Source: Chelativorans sp. ZYF759
GTDB lineage: Bacteria; Pseudomonadota; Alphaproteobacteria; Rhizobiales; Rhizobiaceae
Length of the DNA: 64,000 nucleotides
Direction of reading: 5' to 3'
Assembly (NCBI RefSeq): GCF_012911015.1
Contig: NZ_WVVV01000011.1
Span: forward strand, 1-64,000
The position numbers and the translations under genes are program-made. Of this stretch, positions 37,421 through 45,686 are shown piece by piece (position 1 is the first letter of the stretch; every line of letters starts with the position of its first letter). The notes below the pieces were generated by a model, which was given only the letters and a program-made list of their open reading frames with translations, ran no database searches and was not told where the DNA came from.

Positions 37421-39232
37421 ATGGCTAAACGTTCCGCGGGCGACGACAAGAACGTTCGTGGCCGCACCGACAAGGCGCTGGGGCACAGGCTCCGGCGCCT
37501 GCGCAACGAATCGATGAAGCCGCGCATCGACATGCACGAGACCGGCGTGGAGCCGCAATCCACCGATGTCGCCGTCGATTGCGGCTGGGGACGATTGCTG
37601 TTTTCCCAGACCTACGAGACCAACCAGAAGCTGGTCGAGGCGCTGCGCCAGGAAGGCCCGGAACGCCGCGACATCGCCTTCTACGTGCGCGACCCGCATG
37701 TACTGCTGGCGCTCGCCCAGCAGGAGCTCTTTCTCGACCCCTCCCATACGTTCCGGCTCGAGCTGTCCACCTATCGGGCCGGGCGGCGCCAGCCTAAGGG
37801 CTATTTCATCCGCAGGCTGTCTTCGGAAGCCGATGCCCAGGGCGTCAACACCATCTACGCTTCGCGCGGCATGGTCACGGTGCGTCCCGACATCTTCTGG
37901 TCGAACAGGGACAACCGCGCGATCACCTATTTCGTGGCCGAAGACATCGCCAGCGGCGAGATCATCGGCACTGTCACCGGCATCGACCACAGCCGCGCCT
38001 TCCAGGATCCCGAGCACGGCTCCTCGCTGTGGTGCCTGGCGGTCGACCCGCAGGCCCGCCATCCCGGCATCGGCGAAATGCTCGTGCGCCGGCTAGCCGA
38101 GCATTTCCAGGCCCGCGGCGCCGCCTTCATGGACCTGTCGGTCATGCATGACAACGGACAGGCGATCGCGCTCTACGAGAAGCTCGGCTTCCGCCGCGTC
38201 CCGGTCTTCGCGGTCAAGCGCAAGAACCCGATCAACGAGAAGCTCTTCGCCAGCCCCATCGAAGGTTATGACGGCCTCAATCCCTATGCCCGCCTGATCG
38301 TCGACGAGGCGCGCCGGCGCGGCGTCCATGTCGAGGTGACGGATGCCGAGGGCGGCTTCTTCCGCCTCTCTTATGGCGGCCGCTCCGTCCATTGCCGCGA
38401 GAGCCTGTCTGAACTGACGTCGGCCGTCGCCATGTCGATCTGCGACGACAAGGCGGTCACGCGCCGCGCCATGGAACGCGCCGGCCTGTCCGTTCCCGAA
38501 CAAATGGAAGCGGTCGATGACCGGTCGGCCCTGGAGGCATTCCTGAATAAGCACGGCAAGGTGGTCGTCAAGCCGGCCCGCGGCGAACAGGGCAGGGGCG
38601 TGGCCGTTGGGCTCGACACCGTCGAATCCACCGAGAAAGCCATCGAGGTGGCCCGCGAAATATGCGACCGCGTGCTGGTCGAGTCCTGTTTCGAGGGCGA
38701 GGATTTGCGCCTCATCGTGATCGATCACCGCCTCGTCGCGGCGGCCGTCCGGCGGCCGCCCCATGTGGTGGGCGACGGTCAGAAGACGATCCGCGACCTG
38801 ATCGAGGCACAGTCGCGCAGGCGGGCCGCGGCCACCGGCGGCGAGAGCCACATTCCCATCGACGGCGAGACCGAACGCTGCGTCGCTGGCGCCGGCTTCG
38901 GCCTCGACGACGTGCTGGAATCCGGGCGCGAACTGATGGTGCGCAAGGCCGCGAACCTGCACACGGGCGGCTCGATCCATGACGTCACCGCGGAAGTGCA
39001 TCCCAGGCTGGTGGAAGCCGCCTGCAAGGCCTCGCGGGCCATCGACATTCCCGTTGTGGGGATAGATTTCATCGTGCGGTCGCCAAGCCTGCCCGATTAT
39101 GTTTTCATCGAAGCCAATGAACGTCCGGGGCTGGCCAATCACGAGCCGCAGCCCACGGCGGAGCGCTTCGTCGATCTGCTATTCCCGCTTTCGGGTCAGA
39201 AATCGGCGGAAAGGGCGCTGTCGAAGCGATGA
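37421..39232 (+). CDS. ngg: N-acetylglutaminylglutamine synthetase
   Basis: A 603-aa two-domain enzyme that makes N-acetylglutaminylglutamine. The N-terminal half (~residues 90-270) is a GNAT acetyltransferase (LWCLAVDPQARHPGIGEMLVRRLAEHF, DNGQAIALYEKLGF). The C-terminal half (~330-590) is an ATP-grasp ligase (KHGKVVVKPARGEQGRGVAVGL, VGIDFIVRSPSLPDYVFIEANERPG). The frame extends upstream only in antisense-like sequence; the ATG at 37421 is 4 nt after the asnO stop. Its stop overlaps the peptidase start (ATGA). Confidence 0.93.
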   Translation: MAKRSAGDDKNVRGRTDKALGHRLRRLRNESMKPRIDMHETGVEPQSTDVAVDCGWGRLLFSQTYETNQKLVEALRQEGPERRDIAFYVRDPHVLLALAQQELFLDPSHTFRLELSTYRAGRRQPKGYFIRRLSSEADAQGVNTIYASRGMVTVRPDIFWSNRDNRAITYFVAEDIASGEIIGTVTGIDHSRAFQDPEHGSSLWCLAVDPQARHPGIGEMLVRRLAEHFQARGAAFMDLSVMHDNGQAIALYEKLGFRRVPVFAVKRKNPINEKLFASPIEGYDGLNPYARLIVDEARRRGVHVEVTDAEGGFFRLSYGGRSVHCRESLSELTSAVAMSICDDKAVTRRAMERAGLSVPEQMEAVDDRSALEAFLNKHGKVVVKPARGEQGRGVAVGLDTVESTEKAIEVAREICDRVLVESCFEGEDLRLIVIDHRLVAAAVRRPPHVVGDGQKTIRDLIEAQSRRRAAATGGESHIPIDGETERCVAGAGFGLDDVLESGRELMVRKAANLHTGGSIHDVTAEVHPRLVEAACKASRAIDIPVVGIDFIVRSPSLPDYVFIEANERPGLANHEPQPTAERFVDLLFPLSGQKSAERALSKR

Positions 39233-40428
39233 CACGGGGAAAGTCGCGCAAATTGAAGATTGATCAGGACTATCTGCTCGCGCAGCTGAAGGCGCTGCTG
39301 GAGATCGGCAGCCCCACGGGCTACACCGACAAGGTGGTGCGCCACTGCACCGAGGAACTCGAACGTCTGGGCATGACCGCCGAATTGACGCGGCGTGGCG
39401 CCATCCGTGCCATCCGCCAGGGCAGCCGGCGCCGTGGTGCGCGCGCGGTCATCGGGCATCTCGACACGCTGGGCGCGCAGGTCAAGCGCATCAAGGAGAA
39501 CGGACGGCTCGAGCTCGTTCCCATCGGCCATTGGTCGGCCCGCTTCGCCGAGGGCGCGCGTGTGACGATCTACACCGAATTCGGCGCCTATCGCGGTTCG
39601 ATCCTGCCGCTCAAGGCCTCGGGCCACACCTTCAACGACGAGATCGATTCCCAGCCCATCGGCTGGCGCCATGTCGAGTTGCGCATCGACGCGGCCACGC
39701 TGTCGCGCGAGGAGACCTACGCGCTCGGCATCGATGTGGGTGATTTCGTCGCCGTCGACGCGCAGCCCGAATTCCTCGAAAACGGCTTCATCGTCTCGCG
39801 CCATCTCGACGACAAGGCGGGCGTGGCGATCATGCTGGCGGCACTGAAGGCGCTCGAAGACAGCGGCGCGCGCATGCCGGTCGACGTCCACTGGCTCTTC
39901 ACCATCGCCGAGGAAGTGGGGGTGGGAGCCGCCTCCGTGCTGATGCCGGAGGTCGCCTCCATGGTGACGATCGACAACGGCACCACCGCGCCCGGCCAGA
40001 ATTCGGCCGAGTTCGGCGCCACCATCGCCATGGCCGATCAGGCCGGTCCGTTCGACTACCATCTCACCCGCAAGCTGGTGGAACTCTGCCGCGAGAACGA
40101 TATCCCCTACCAGAAGGACATCTTCCGCTACTACCGCTCCGATTCGGCGTCGGCCATCGAGGCCGGTCACGATGTGCGTACCGCCCTCGTCGCCTTCGGC
40201 ATCGACGCCTCGCATGGCTACGAGCGCATCCACGTCCATGCGCTGACATCGATCGCCGAGCTGATCACCGAATATGTGGTCAGCCCGCTGGAGATCGAGC
40301 GCGACGTGCGCGACATGACGCCGGGCATCAAGGGTTTCCCCGAACAGCCGACCGAGCAGGCCGACCAGACGGATTTCGACCCGGAAGCGCTGATCCAGGA
40401 ACACGAGCCCCCGCGGCGAGAGAACTGA
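39229..40428 (+). CDS. M42-family peptidase of the NAGGN system
   Basis: A 399-aa dinuclear metallo-aminopeptidase. Metal ligands are the His in VIGHLDTLG, the Asp in SRHLDDKAGVA and the Glu pair in IAEEVGVG, with a further ligand in TIDNGTTAPGQ. Members in this exact genome position are annotated as the osmoprotectant-NAGGN-system M42 peptidase, possibly turning over the dipeptide. The acidic C-terminal tail (EQPTEQADQTDFDPEA) is unstructured. Overlaps ngg by 4 nt. Confidence 0.92.
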   Translation: MTRGKSRKLKIDQDYLLAQLKALLEIGSPTGYTDKVVRHCTEELERLGMTAELTRRGAIRAIRQGSRRRGARAVIGHLDTLGAQVKRIKENGRLELVPIGHWSARFAEGARVTIYTEFGAYRGSILPLKASGHTFNDEIDSQPIGWRHVELRIDAATLSREETYALGIDVGDFVAVDAQPEFLENGFIVSRHLDDKAGVAIMLAALKALEDSGARMPVDVHWLFTIAEEVGVGAASVLMPEVASMVTIDNGTTAPGQNSAEFGATIAMADQAGPFDYHLTRKLVELCRENDIPYQKDIFRYYRSDSASAIEAGHDVRTALVAFGIDASHGYERIHVHALTSIAELITEYVVSPLEIERDVRDMTPGIKGFPEQPTEQADQTDFDPEALIQEHEPPRREN

Positions 40429-40441
40429 GCCACGTCGCGGG

Positions 40442-40478
40442 CGCGGCGCTGGCCGGGCTTCGCGCCCTCAGCGCCGCG
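40442..40478. terminator. Strong hairpin between the NAGGN operon and the bufferin operon
   Basis: A perfect 10-bp stem (CGCGGCGCTG / CAGCGCCGCG) with a 17-nt loop that itself can pair (GGGC/GCCC). It overlaps the end of the convergent DoxX gene. There is no U-tract, so a bidirectional boundary element is a fair reading. Confidence 0.5.
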
Positions 40479-40947
40479 GTGCCGAAAGCAGCCAGCCGTC
40501 CACCGCGAGCCGTCCCCCGCCATAGACCACGAGCGCCAGCGCCATGGCCCCCCAGGGCAGATGGAAATTCGCCCATGCGGCGGGAATGGTCAGCTGGATG
40601 ATGATCGTCATGAAGAGAAGCCCCAGCGCGGACAGCCGCGTGAACAGGCCGATCACCAGCAGGATCGGCAGGATGATCTCTCCGATCGAGGCTCCCCAGG
40701 CCATCAGCAGCGGGAACGGATAGGCATAGGCCTGCCCGAAAATATGCAGCTTGAACTCGTTGGCGAAGAGGAACTGCGTTCCCGGCGAGACGCTGAGGAA
40801 GCCGTCCCATTTGGTCAGCCCGGACCGGAAGAAGGGGATCGCCAGCGCGATCCTGAGGGCCAGGAGCGCAAGCGAGGCGGGGATTGCCGCGAGCAGCCCG
40901 TCGGTTCTGTGGATGAGATGTACGGTTTCCCGGGTGATGGCGTTCAT
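40468..40947 (-). CDS. DoxX-family membrane protein of the bufferin operon
   Basis: A 159-aa membrane protein with four helices. The family block LALLALRIALAIPFFRSGLTKWDGF and GASIGEIILPILLVIGLFTRLSALGLL are present. DoxX-type genes commonly close bufferin operons (called bufD by some). Its ATG overlaps the bufC stop (ATGA). The role is unknown; a quinone- or redox-linked function in thiol chemistry is usually suggested for the family. Confidence 0.87.
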   Translation of the reverse strand: MNAITRETVHLIHRTDGLLAAIPASLALLALRIALAIPFFRSGLTKWDGFLSVSPGTQFLFANEFKLHIFGQAYAYPFPLLMAWGASIGEIILPILLVIGLFTRLSALGLLFMTIIIQLTIPAAWANFHLPWGAMALALVVYGGGRLAVDGWLLSAPRR

Positions 40948-41723
40948 GTCGGGTTCTCCTCCGAATGCGCGGGCAAGCGCTGGAATGCGCCGAGCGCCAG
41001 CAACCCGGTCAGCGCGCGGGCCAGGTCGAAGGCGCCGTCGCATTGGAGCGCATGCGTGCCGGCCTCGCCGATGCTGGCCCCGTCGAGGAGGCGCTGAACG
41101 AAAGGCGTGTCGACCGTGGGCAGCACCGTTGCGTGCAACTCGGCATGCGGTCGGGTCAGGAGCACGCTTTCGGGATGCCCGATGGACATGCGCGTGACAT
41201 TGTCTTCTTGATGCGCGGACCAGATGGAGCCGATCGCGAATGCCGATTCGACCAGCCGCGTGGCCGGATGCGGCACCAGCCGTCGCTCGAGCAGTGCGTC
41301 CGGTGCAAGATTGCCCAGATCCCGGGCGCCGAGGGGCGGGGCTTCTGCCGCGTGATAGGCCTGCAGCCAGGCATATTCGAGCCGCGTGAGATCGGGCAGA
41401 TAGGCGAGCCCGGCGGCGGGCGGAAAGCCGGCGACGAAATCCGCAAGGCTTTCTCCATACCGGCTCAGCACGGGACTGTCCGGCTTGTGGTCGGCCACAT
41501 AGGCGCGCGCCATGGCACGAAAGAACCCCTCGCCCACGACACGCCGGGTGACCGGAAACGTCTTCGCCAACGCCTCGACCAGGCTGACATGCACATTGTT
41601 GCGGTAGACGGCGAAGCGCAGCCGGTCGGCCTCCCCGCGCGCGCTGGTCAGGCCGGCGGGGACCGGGCGGGCGGGATCGGCCAGCGCTTCGGCGAAACGG
41701 TTCTCGACAGCCTGCGCATCCAT
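40944..41723 (-). CDS. bufC: BufC/HvfC-type partner protein (DUF2063)
   Basis: A 259-aa protein with the DUF2063 N terminus (FAVYRNNVHVSLVEALAKTFPVTRRVVGEGFFRAMARAY) and a C-terminal PqqD- or HvfC-like second domain. These proteins act as recognition partners that deliver the precursor peptide to the MNIO enzyme. The ATG at 41723 overlaps the bufB stop by one base; a GTG at 41726 is possible. Cytoplasmic; no signal seen. Confidence 0.87.
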   Translation of the reverse strand: MDAQAVENRFAEALADPARPVPAGLTSARGEADRLRFAVYRNNVHVSLVEALAKTFPVTRRVVGEGFFRAMARAYVADHKPDSPVLSRYGESLADFVAGFPPAAGLAYLPDLTRLEYAWLQAYHAAEAPPLGARDLGNLAPDALLERRLVPHPATRLVESAFAIGSIWSAHQEDNVTRMSIGHPESVLLTRPHAELHATVLPTVDTPFVQRLLDGASIGEAGTHALQCDGAFDLARALTGLLALGAFQRLPAHSEENPT

Positions 41724-42586
41724 CACGCCACCCTCCGCTGGCCGGGGCGCAGATGCGCGAGCGCGGCTTCGACACGATCGGCCTCCGCCTTCAGCGTCGC
41801 GAAGTCCGGGACATCATTGTCCCATTCGACCAGCGTCGCGACGGGTCCCGTGCGAGCGATCGTGAACTGGTAGAGATCGAAGACGTCCGGCCGCACGGCG
41901 CTGGCATGCGCGTCGATGGCAAGCCGCTCGCCGGCTTCGTCATGGGTCTCGTCATAGCCGGCCAGGTGGATTTCGCCGACCTTCCCGACCGGAAAACGCC
42001 TTATGTAGTCATGCGGATCGAGCCGGTGGTTGATCGCCGAGACCATGACATTGTTGACGTCGAGCAGAAGGCCGCAACCGGTGCGATCCGAAATGGCGGC
42101 CAGGTAGTCGATCTCGTCGATCGTGCTGTCCTCGAAGAGCAGATAGGTGGACGGGTTTTCGAGAAGCATGCGTATGCCGAGCGCATCCTGCACCTCGGCC
42201 ACATGCGCGCAGACGCAGTCGAGTGTCCCGGGCGTGTAAGGCAGCGGCAGCAGATCGTTGAAATAGGCACTTTCGTGCGTGGACCAGGCCAGATGTTCCG
42301 ATAAGGAAGCGGGGCGGTAGCGCTCCACGAGACGCCTGAGGCGGGCGAGATGATCCCTGCTGATCGGCCCGCTTCCGCCGATCGAAAGGCCGACCCCGTG
42401 CAGCGAGAGCGGATAGTGCTCGGCGATCGCCGACAGGTAGCGGTGCGGCGGGCCGCCATCGCCCATGTAATTTTCCGCATGAACCTCGAAAAAGCCGATC
42501 GCCGGCATGCTGGAAAGGATCTCGCCATAATGCTCCGGCTTCAGGCCGAGGCCGGCGCTGGCGGGCAGGGTGGGGGCGGTCGACAT
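41723..42586 (-). CDS. bufB: BufB: MNIO-family multinuclear iron oxidative enzyme (DUF692)
   Basis: A 287-aa TIM-barrel iron enzyme that oxidises cysteine in a ribosomal peptide precursor. Candidate metal ligands lie in [55 protein letters not shown] and IDAHA, the usual set of DUF692 His/Asp/Glu positions. The ATG at 42586 has GAAGGAGGAGCCC before it. Made from the same transcript as bufA1, but below an intrinsic terminator. Confidence 0.92.
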   Translation of the reverse strand: MSTAPTLPASAGLGLKPEHYGEILSSMPAIGFFEVHAENYMGDGGPPHRYLSAIAEHYPLSLHGVGLSIGGSGPISRDHLARLRRLVERYRPASLSEHLAWSTHESAYFNDLLPLPYTPGTLDCVCAHVAEVQDALGIRMLLENPSTYLLFEDSTIDEIDYLAAISDRTGCGLLLDVNNVMVSAINHRLDPHDYIRRFPVGKVGEIHLAGYDETHDEAGERLAIDAHASAVRPDVFDLYQFTIARTGPVATLVEWDNDVPDFATLKAEADRVEAALAHLRPGQRRVA

Positions 42587-42608
42587 GGGCTCCTCCTTCG
42601 AATGCGCG

Positions 42609-42642
42609 AAAAAGGCCGGGGCATCCGTGAGGACGCCCCGGC
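42609..42642 (-). terminator. Intrinsic terminator/attenuator between bufA1 and bufB
   Basis: On the minus strand GCCGGGGCGTCC-TCAC-GGATGCCCCGGC forms a 12-bp stem with one G-U pair and a 4-nt loop, followed by CTTTTT. It lies 11 nt after the bufA1 stop and 22 nt before the bufB start. Partial read-through would give far more precursor than modifying enzyme. Confidence 0.8.
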
Positions 42643-42653
42643 AGTCCTGGAGG

Positions 42654-42944
42654 TCAGGACGGAAGATCGCGATCGAGTTCCTTGAGGCTGCCCATGCGGT
42701 CGCCCGGGAGCTCCATCTCTTCGCAGGTGCCCGCCGGGACGAGTGTCCAGGCATTGCCCTGATAGTCGACGGTCGACGTGCCCGAGCAGGTGGTGCCGGG
42801 GCCGGCCGCGCAGTCGTTCTGCCCGGCGAGCGACACCCCGTAGCACTTCTCCATGTCCTGGGCGGTGGCCTGGTCCGAGGCAGCTACCCCGAAACCGGCG
42901 GCAAGCGAGGTGGCAAGCGCGAGCGAAAGGACTTGACGATTCAT
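42654..42944 (-). CDS. bufA1: Bufferin precursor BufA1 (DUF2282)
   Basis: A 96-aa exported precursor with a Sec signal ([15 protein letters not shown], cleavage near residue 29) and a DUF2282 core. The four core cysteines are at 34, 45, 53 and 74 ([26 protein letters not shown]). Bufferins are cysteine-modified, metal-binding peptides; the known ones bind copper after BufB/BufC modify the thiols. First gene of the operon, 191 bp from the divergent sigma factor gene. Confidence 0.9.
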   Translation of the reverse strand: MNRQVLSLALATSLAAGFGVAASDQATAQDMEKCYGVSLAGQNDCAAGPGTTCSGTSTVDYQGNAWTLVPAGTCEEMELPGDRMGSLKELDRDLPS

Positions 42945-42997
42945 GACGGGACTTCCTCCATGTTGACAGAAGCCGGATATCGGCTCCTGGGTTGGAA

Positions 42998-43022
42998 TTC
43001 GAAGGAAGCGTGCGTTTGTTAC
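42998..43022 (-). promoter_or_regulatory. Putative SigF-type ECF promoter of the bufferin operon
   Basis: On the minus strand GTAAC, then 16 bp, then CGAA. The elements match the GTAAC(C)...CGAA pattern known for Caulobacter SigF, which controls DUF2282 genes there. The -10 ends 54 nt before the bufA1 ATG. The spacer is one base shorter than at the sigma gene. Confidence 0.55.
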
Positions 43023-43096
43023 AGCGCGCGCAGTCGTACACGCTCTTGTGATCGCGTCGTGAATGCGAAGCAGTCGCGAGGGAGCCACTCCCTTCT

Positions 43097-43122
43097 GTAA
43101 CGATCGACCCTCGCACGACGAA
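43097..43122 (+). promoter_or_regulatory. Putative autoregulatory SigF-type promoter of the sigma gene
   Basis: GTAACG, then 16 bp, then CGAA, ending 13 nt before the TTG start at 43136. The predicted mRNA start (~43129) would leave only a few bases of leader. Confidence 0.55.
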
Positions 43123-43135
43123 TGGGAGATGGGAC

Positions 43136-43681
43136 TTGTTGCCGGAAACCGACGCAAGGCTTGCGGGACTGCTGCGCCAGGCGTTGCGCGGTGACGAGCC
43201 GGCCTATGCCCGCTTCCTGCAGGAGGTGGCGGCGATCGTGCGTGCCGTGGCGCGCAGCCGGCTGGGCCAGCTCCCCGGGAGCGATCCGGAGGACATCGTA
43301 CAGGAGACTTTGTTGGCCATTCACCTGAAGCGACATACATGGCGGGAGGATGCCCCGGTGGGCCCGTGGGTCCACGCCATCGCGCGCTACAAGATGGTCG
43401 ATGCCTTTCGACGCCAGGGTCGCGTCGTCACGGTCGACATCGAGGATTTCGCCGAGAGCCTCGCTGGCGAAGAAGCGCCCGTGATGCACGCGCGCGACCT
43501 CGAGCGGGCGCTTGGCTGCCTGACCGACGGTCAGCGCCAGGTCGTCTCGGCGATCAGTCTCGAAGGCCATTCGGTGGCCGAAGCGGCGAGCCGGCTCGGC
43601 ATGAAGGAAAATGCGGTTCGCGTCGCGCTGCACAGGGGACTGGCGGCGATCGCGCGTGCAATCGGAAAGACGGGCACATGA
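43136..43681 (+). CDS. ECF sigma factor, SigF-like
   Basis: A 181-aa extracytoplasmic-function sigma factor. Region 2 reads [47 protein letters not shown] and region 4 [46 protein letters not shown]. The start is a TTG at 43136 or 43139; ATGs nearby are out of frame. Followed with a 4-nt overlap by an NrsF-type anti-sigma. It diverges from the bufferin operon, whose promoter it probably serves. Confidence 0.92.
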   Translation: MLPETDARLAGLLRQALRGDEPAYARFLQEVAAIVRAVARSRLGQLPGSDPEDIVQETLLAIHLKRHTWREDAPVGPWVHAIARYKMVDAFRRQGRVVTVDIEDFAESLAGEEAPVMHARDLERALGCLTDGQRQVVSAISLEGHSVAEAASRLGMKENAVRVALHRGLAAIARAIGKTGT

Positions 43682-44310
43682 AGACCGAAGAACTCATCAG
43701 GGCGATTTCCGCCGGCGCGGGCAGGCCGCCCGTGTCGATGCCGCGCGTCTGGCTGGCCGCCCTGACGGGAGCGGTGCTCGCGGCGGGCGCCATCTTCTTC
43801 GCCGTCCTGGGACCGAGGCCCGACATCGGGCAGGCGCTCGAAACAACCCGCTTCCTGTTCAAATTCGTCGTCACCGCCGTCCTCTTCGCCTCGGCGGTGC
43901 CGGTCCTGCGCGCACTGGCCCGTCCGGGCAAGCGTCCGGCCTGGCCGATCATGCTGGCGGCGCCAGCCCTCGTTCTCGTCGCGATCGTGCTGGAACTGGT
44001 CGCCCTGTCGTCGGGACAATGGATATCGTCTCTGGTCGGCACCAACGCCATTTATTGCCTGGCGCTGATCCCGCTGCTCGGCATCTTGCCGCTGGCCGCC
44101 ATGCTGGCCGCCCTTAACGCCGGCGCTCCGACCCGGCCCGTTCTGGCGGGGGCCGTGGCCGGCATCTGCGCAGGGGGACTGGCCGCCATCTTCTACGCCG
44201 CCTACTGCCCCGACGATTCGCCGCTCTTCGTGGCGACCTGGTACAGCCTGGCCATCCTGCTGCTGGCCCTGCTCGGCGCGCTTGGCGGCCGGTTCGTTCT
44301 GCGCTGGTAG
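43678..44310 (+). CDS. nrsF: NrsF-type membrane anti-sigma factor (DUF1109)
   Basis: A 210-aa inner-membrane protein with six helices (WLAALTGAVLAAGAIFFAVLG, FKFVVTAVLFASAVPVLRAL, ALVLVAIVLELVALSS and others). Cys127 (NAIYCLALIPLL) and Cys177 (YAAYCPDDSP) are 50 residues apart, the spacing I recall for the metal-sensing pair in Caulobacter NrsF; Cys164 is extra. It should hold the ECF factor until metal or thiol stress. The start at 43678 overlaps the sigma gene stop (ATGA). Confidence 0.88.
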   Translation: MKTEELIRAISAGAGRPPVSMPRVWLAALTGAVLAAGAIFFAVLGPRPDIGQALETTRFLFKFVVTAVLFASAVPVLRALARPGKRPAWPIMLAAPALVLVAIVLELVALSSGQWISSLVGTNAIYCLALIPLLGILPLAAMLAALNAGAPTRPVLAGAVAGICAGGLAAIFYAAYCPDDSPLFVATWYSLAILLLALLGALGGRFVLRW

Positions 44311-44341
44311 GCGGCCCCGACCAGCGAGGCGTGAAGGCAAC

Positions 44342-44356
44342 TTCACACAACTTTAC
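44342..44356 (+). promoter_or_regulatory. CpxR-like direct repeat upstream of the Spy-like gene
   Basis: TTCAC-N5-TTTAC, i.e. GTAAA-N5-GTGAA on the other strand, close to the GTAAA-N5-GTAAA CpxR box. A further GTGAA at 44331-44335 forms an inverted repeat with the first half. It lies 84 nt before the start of the Spy-like gene. Confidence 0.5.
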
Positions 44357-44439
44357 ATTCGCCGCGAAGCGCTGAAACGCGCGTCACCTAATCTGCTCCC
44401 ATGACGGTCACTGGACCGCCGGAACACGGAGCAGGACAG

Positions 44440-44964
44440 ATGAACGAATTCGATCAGGACAACGCCAACAAGGCCCCCCGCGGCGCCTCCCCATGGCGGC
44501 GTGTGGCCATTGCCGGCGCGATTGCCGTGGTGGCCATGGGCGTCGGTGCGGCCGCGGCGACCAACGGTGCCTCGACCTTCTATGGACCGGCCATGCATGT
44601 GGCCATGGGCTCGGGCGGAATGGGATTTGCAGAACGGAGGTTTGACCGGATGATGACCGAGATCGAGGCGAGCGACGAGCAGGCTGACCGGCTGCGCGAC
44701 ATCTTCGAGGCCGCGCGCGACGATCTGATGCCGGCCAAAGCCGACTTCCACGCTTTCCGCGACGAGCTGGCATCCCTCATCTCCCAGCCCCGGATCGACC
44801 GCGCCGCCGCCGAACGCATGCGTTCAGAGCGTGTCGAGGCGATCGACGAGGCCTCGCGGCGCATGACGGAAGCCTTCATCGAGGCCGCCGAAGTGCTGAC
44901 CCCCGAACAGCGGGTTGCGCTTGTCGAGAAATTCGAGGAGCGTCGCTGGCACGGTCGCCGCTAG
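44440..44964 (+). CDS. Spy/CpxP-like periplasmic stress protein
   Basis: A 174-aa protein with one N-terminal helix (RRVAIAGAIAVVAMGVGAAAA), a signal or anchor, followed by a helical domain. The repeated LTxxQ-type elements read ASDEQADRLRDIFEAARDDL and LTPEQRVALVEKFEERR, as in Spy, CpxP and CnrX-type proteins. The start at 44440 has GGAGCAGGACAG before it; an in-frame ATG at 44401 lacks a site. It precedes its own two-component genes by 23 nt and probably senses metals or misfolded protein in the periplasm. Confidence 0.82.
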   Translation: MNEFDQDNANKAPRGASPWRRVAIAGAIAVVAMGVGAAAATNGASTFYGPAMHVAMGSGGMGFAERRFDRMMTEIEASDEQADRLRDIFEAARDDLMPAKADFHAFRDELASLISQPRIDRAAAERMRSERVEAIDEASRRMTEAFIEAAEVLTPEQRVALVEKFEERRWHGRR

Positions 44965-44987
44965 GCGATGATGTCGGAGGGCAGGGC

Positions 44988-45686
44988 ATGGCAGGCAGGG
45001 TGCTGATCATCGACGACGACACCCGCCTGTCCGCCATGCTTGTCGACTATCTTGCCGGCGCCGGTTTCTCGGCGCGCGCGGCGGGCGATGGCGCCTCGGG
45101 CCTCGCCGATCTCGCCGCCGTGGGAGCCGATGCCGTCATTCTAGACATCATGCTGCCAGATCTCGACGGCTTCGAGATCTGCCGCAGGATCCGCGCCACG
45201 TCCGACGTGCCGGTCCTCATGCTGACGGCCCGGGGCGACGAGACCGACCGCATCGTCGGGCTGGAAATCGGCGCCGACGACTATCTGCCGAAACCCTTCA
45301 GCCCGCGCGAGCTTCAGGCCCGCCTCAAGGCCATCCTCAGGCGCGGCCGCCGCCGCGAGGAGCCGGCCGCCGACATCCTGCGTTTCGGCCGGCTGGAGAT
45401 CGACCGCGGCTCGCGCGCCGTCAGGCTCGACGGCGAAGAGCGCCCGCTCACCAGCCACCAGTTCGATCTCCTGGTCGCGCTGGCCGAAAATGCCGGCCGC
45501 GTGCTGAGCCGCGACCGTCTCATGGACCTCGTGCGCGGCGAGGAACTGGCGGCCTTCGACCGCTCGATCGATGTCCACGTCTCGCGCATCCGCTCCGCCA
45601 TCGAGGCCGACCCGAAAAGCCCCAGGCGGCTGATCACCGTGCGCGGGGCCGGCTATGTATTCGCCCGCAACCAGGATGGGGCATGA
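44988..45686 (+). CDS. OmpR/PhoB-family response regulator
   Basis: A 232-aa regulator, CpxR/RstA-like. The receiver has the acidic pair IIDDDTRLS, the phospho-Asp in VILDIMLPDLDGFE and the Lys in YLPKPFSPREL. The C-terminal winged helix includes LTSHQFDLLVALAENAGRVLSRDRLMDLVRG and VDVHVSRIRSAIEADPKSPRRLITVRGAGYVF. GGAGGGCAGGGC precedes the ATG. Overlaps the sensor kinase by 11 nt and follows the Spy-like gene, which it probably controls. Confidence 0.93.
   Translation: MAGRVLIIDDDTRLSAMLVDYLAGAGFSARAAGDGASGLADLAAVGADAVILDIMLPDLDGFEICRRIRATSDVPVLMLTARGDETDRIVGLEIGADDYLPKPFSPRELQARLKAILRRGRRREEPAADILRFGRLEIDRGSRAVRLDGEERPLTSHQFDLLVALAENAGRVLSRDRLMDLVRGEELAAFDRSIDVHVSRIRSAIEADPKSPRRLITVRGAGYVFARNQDGA

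Noticed and set aside
35701-37563. A 620-codon minus-strand frame opposite asnO
   Set aside because: It is the complement of a strongly conserved glutamine amidotransferase/synthetase gene and has no motif.
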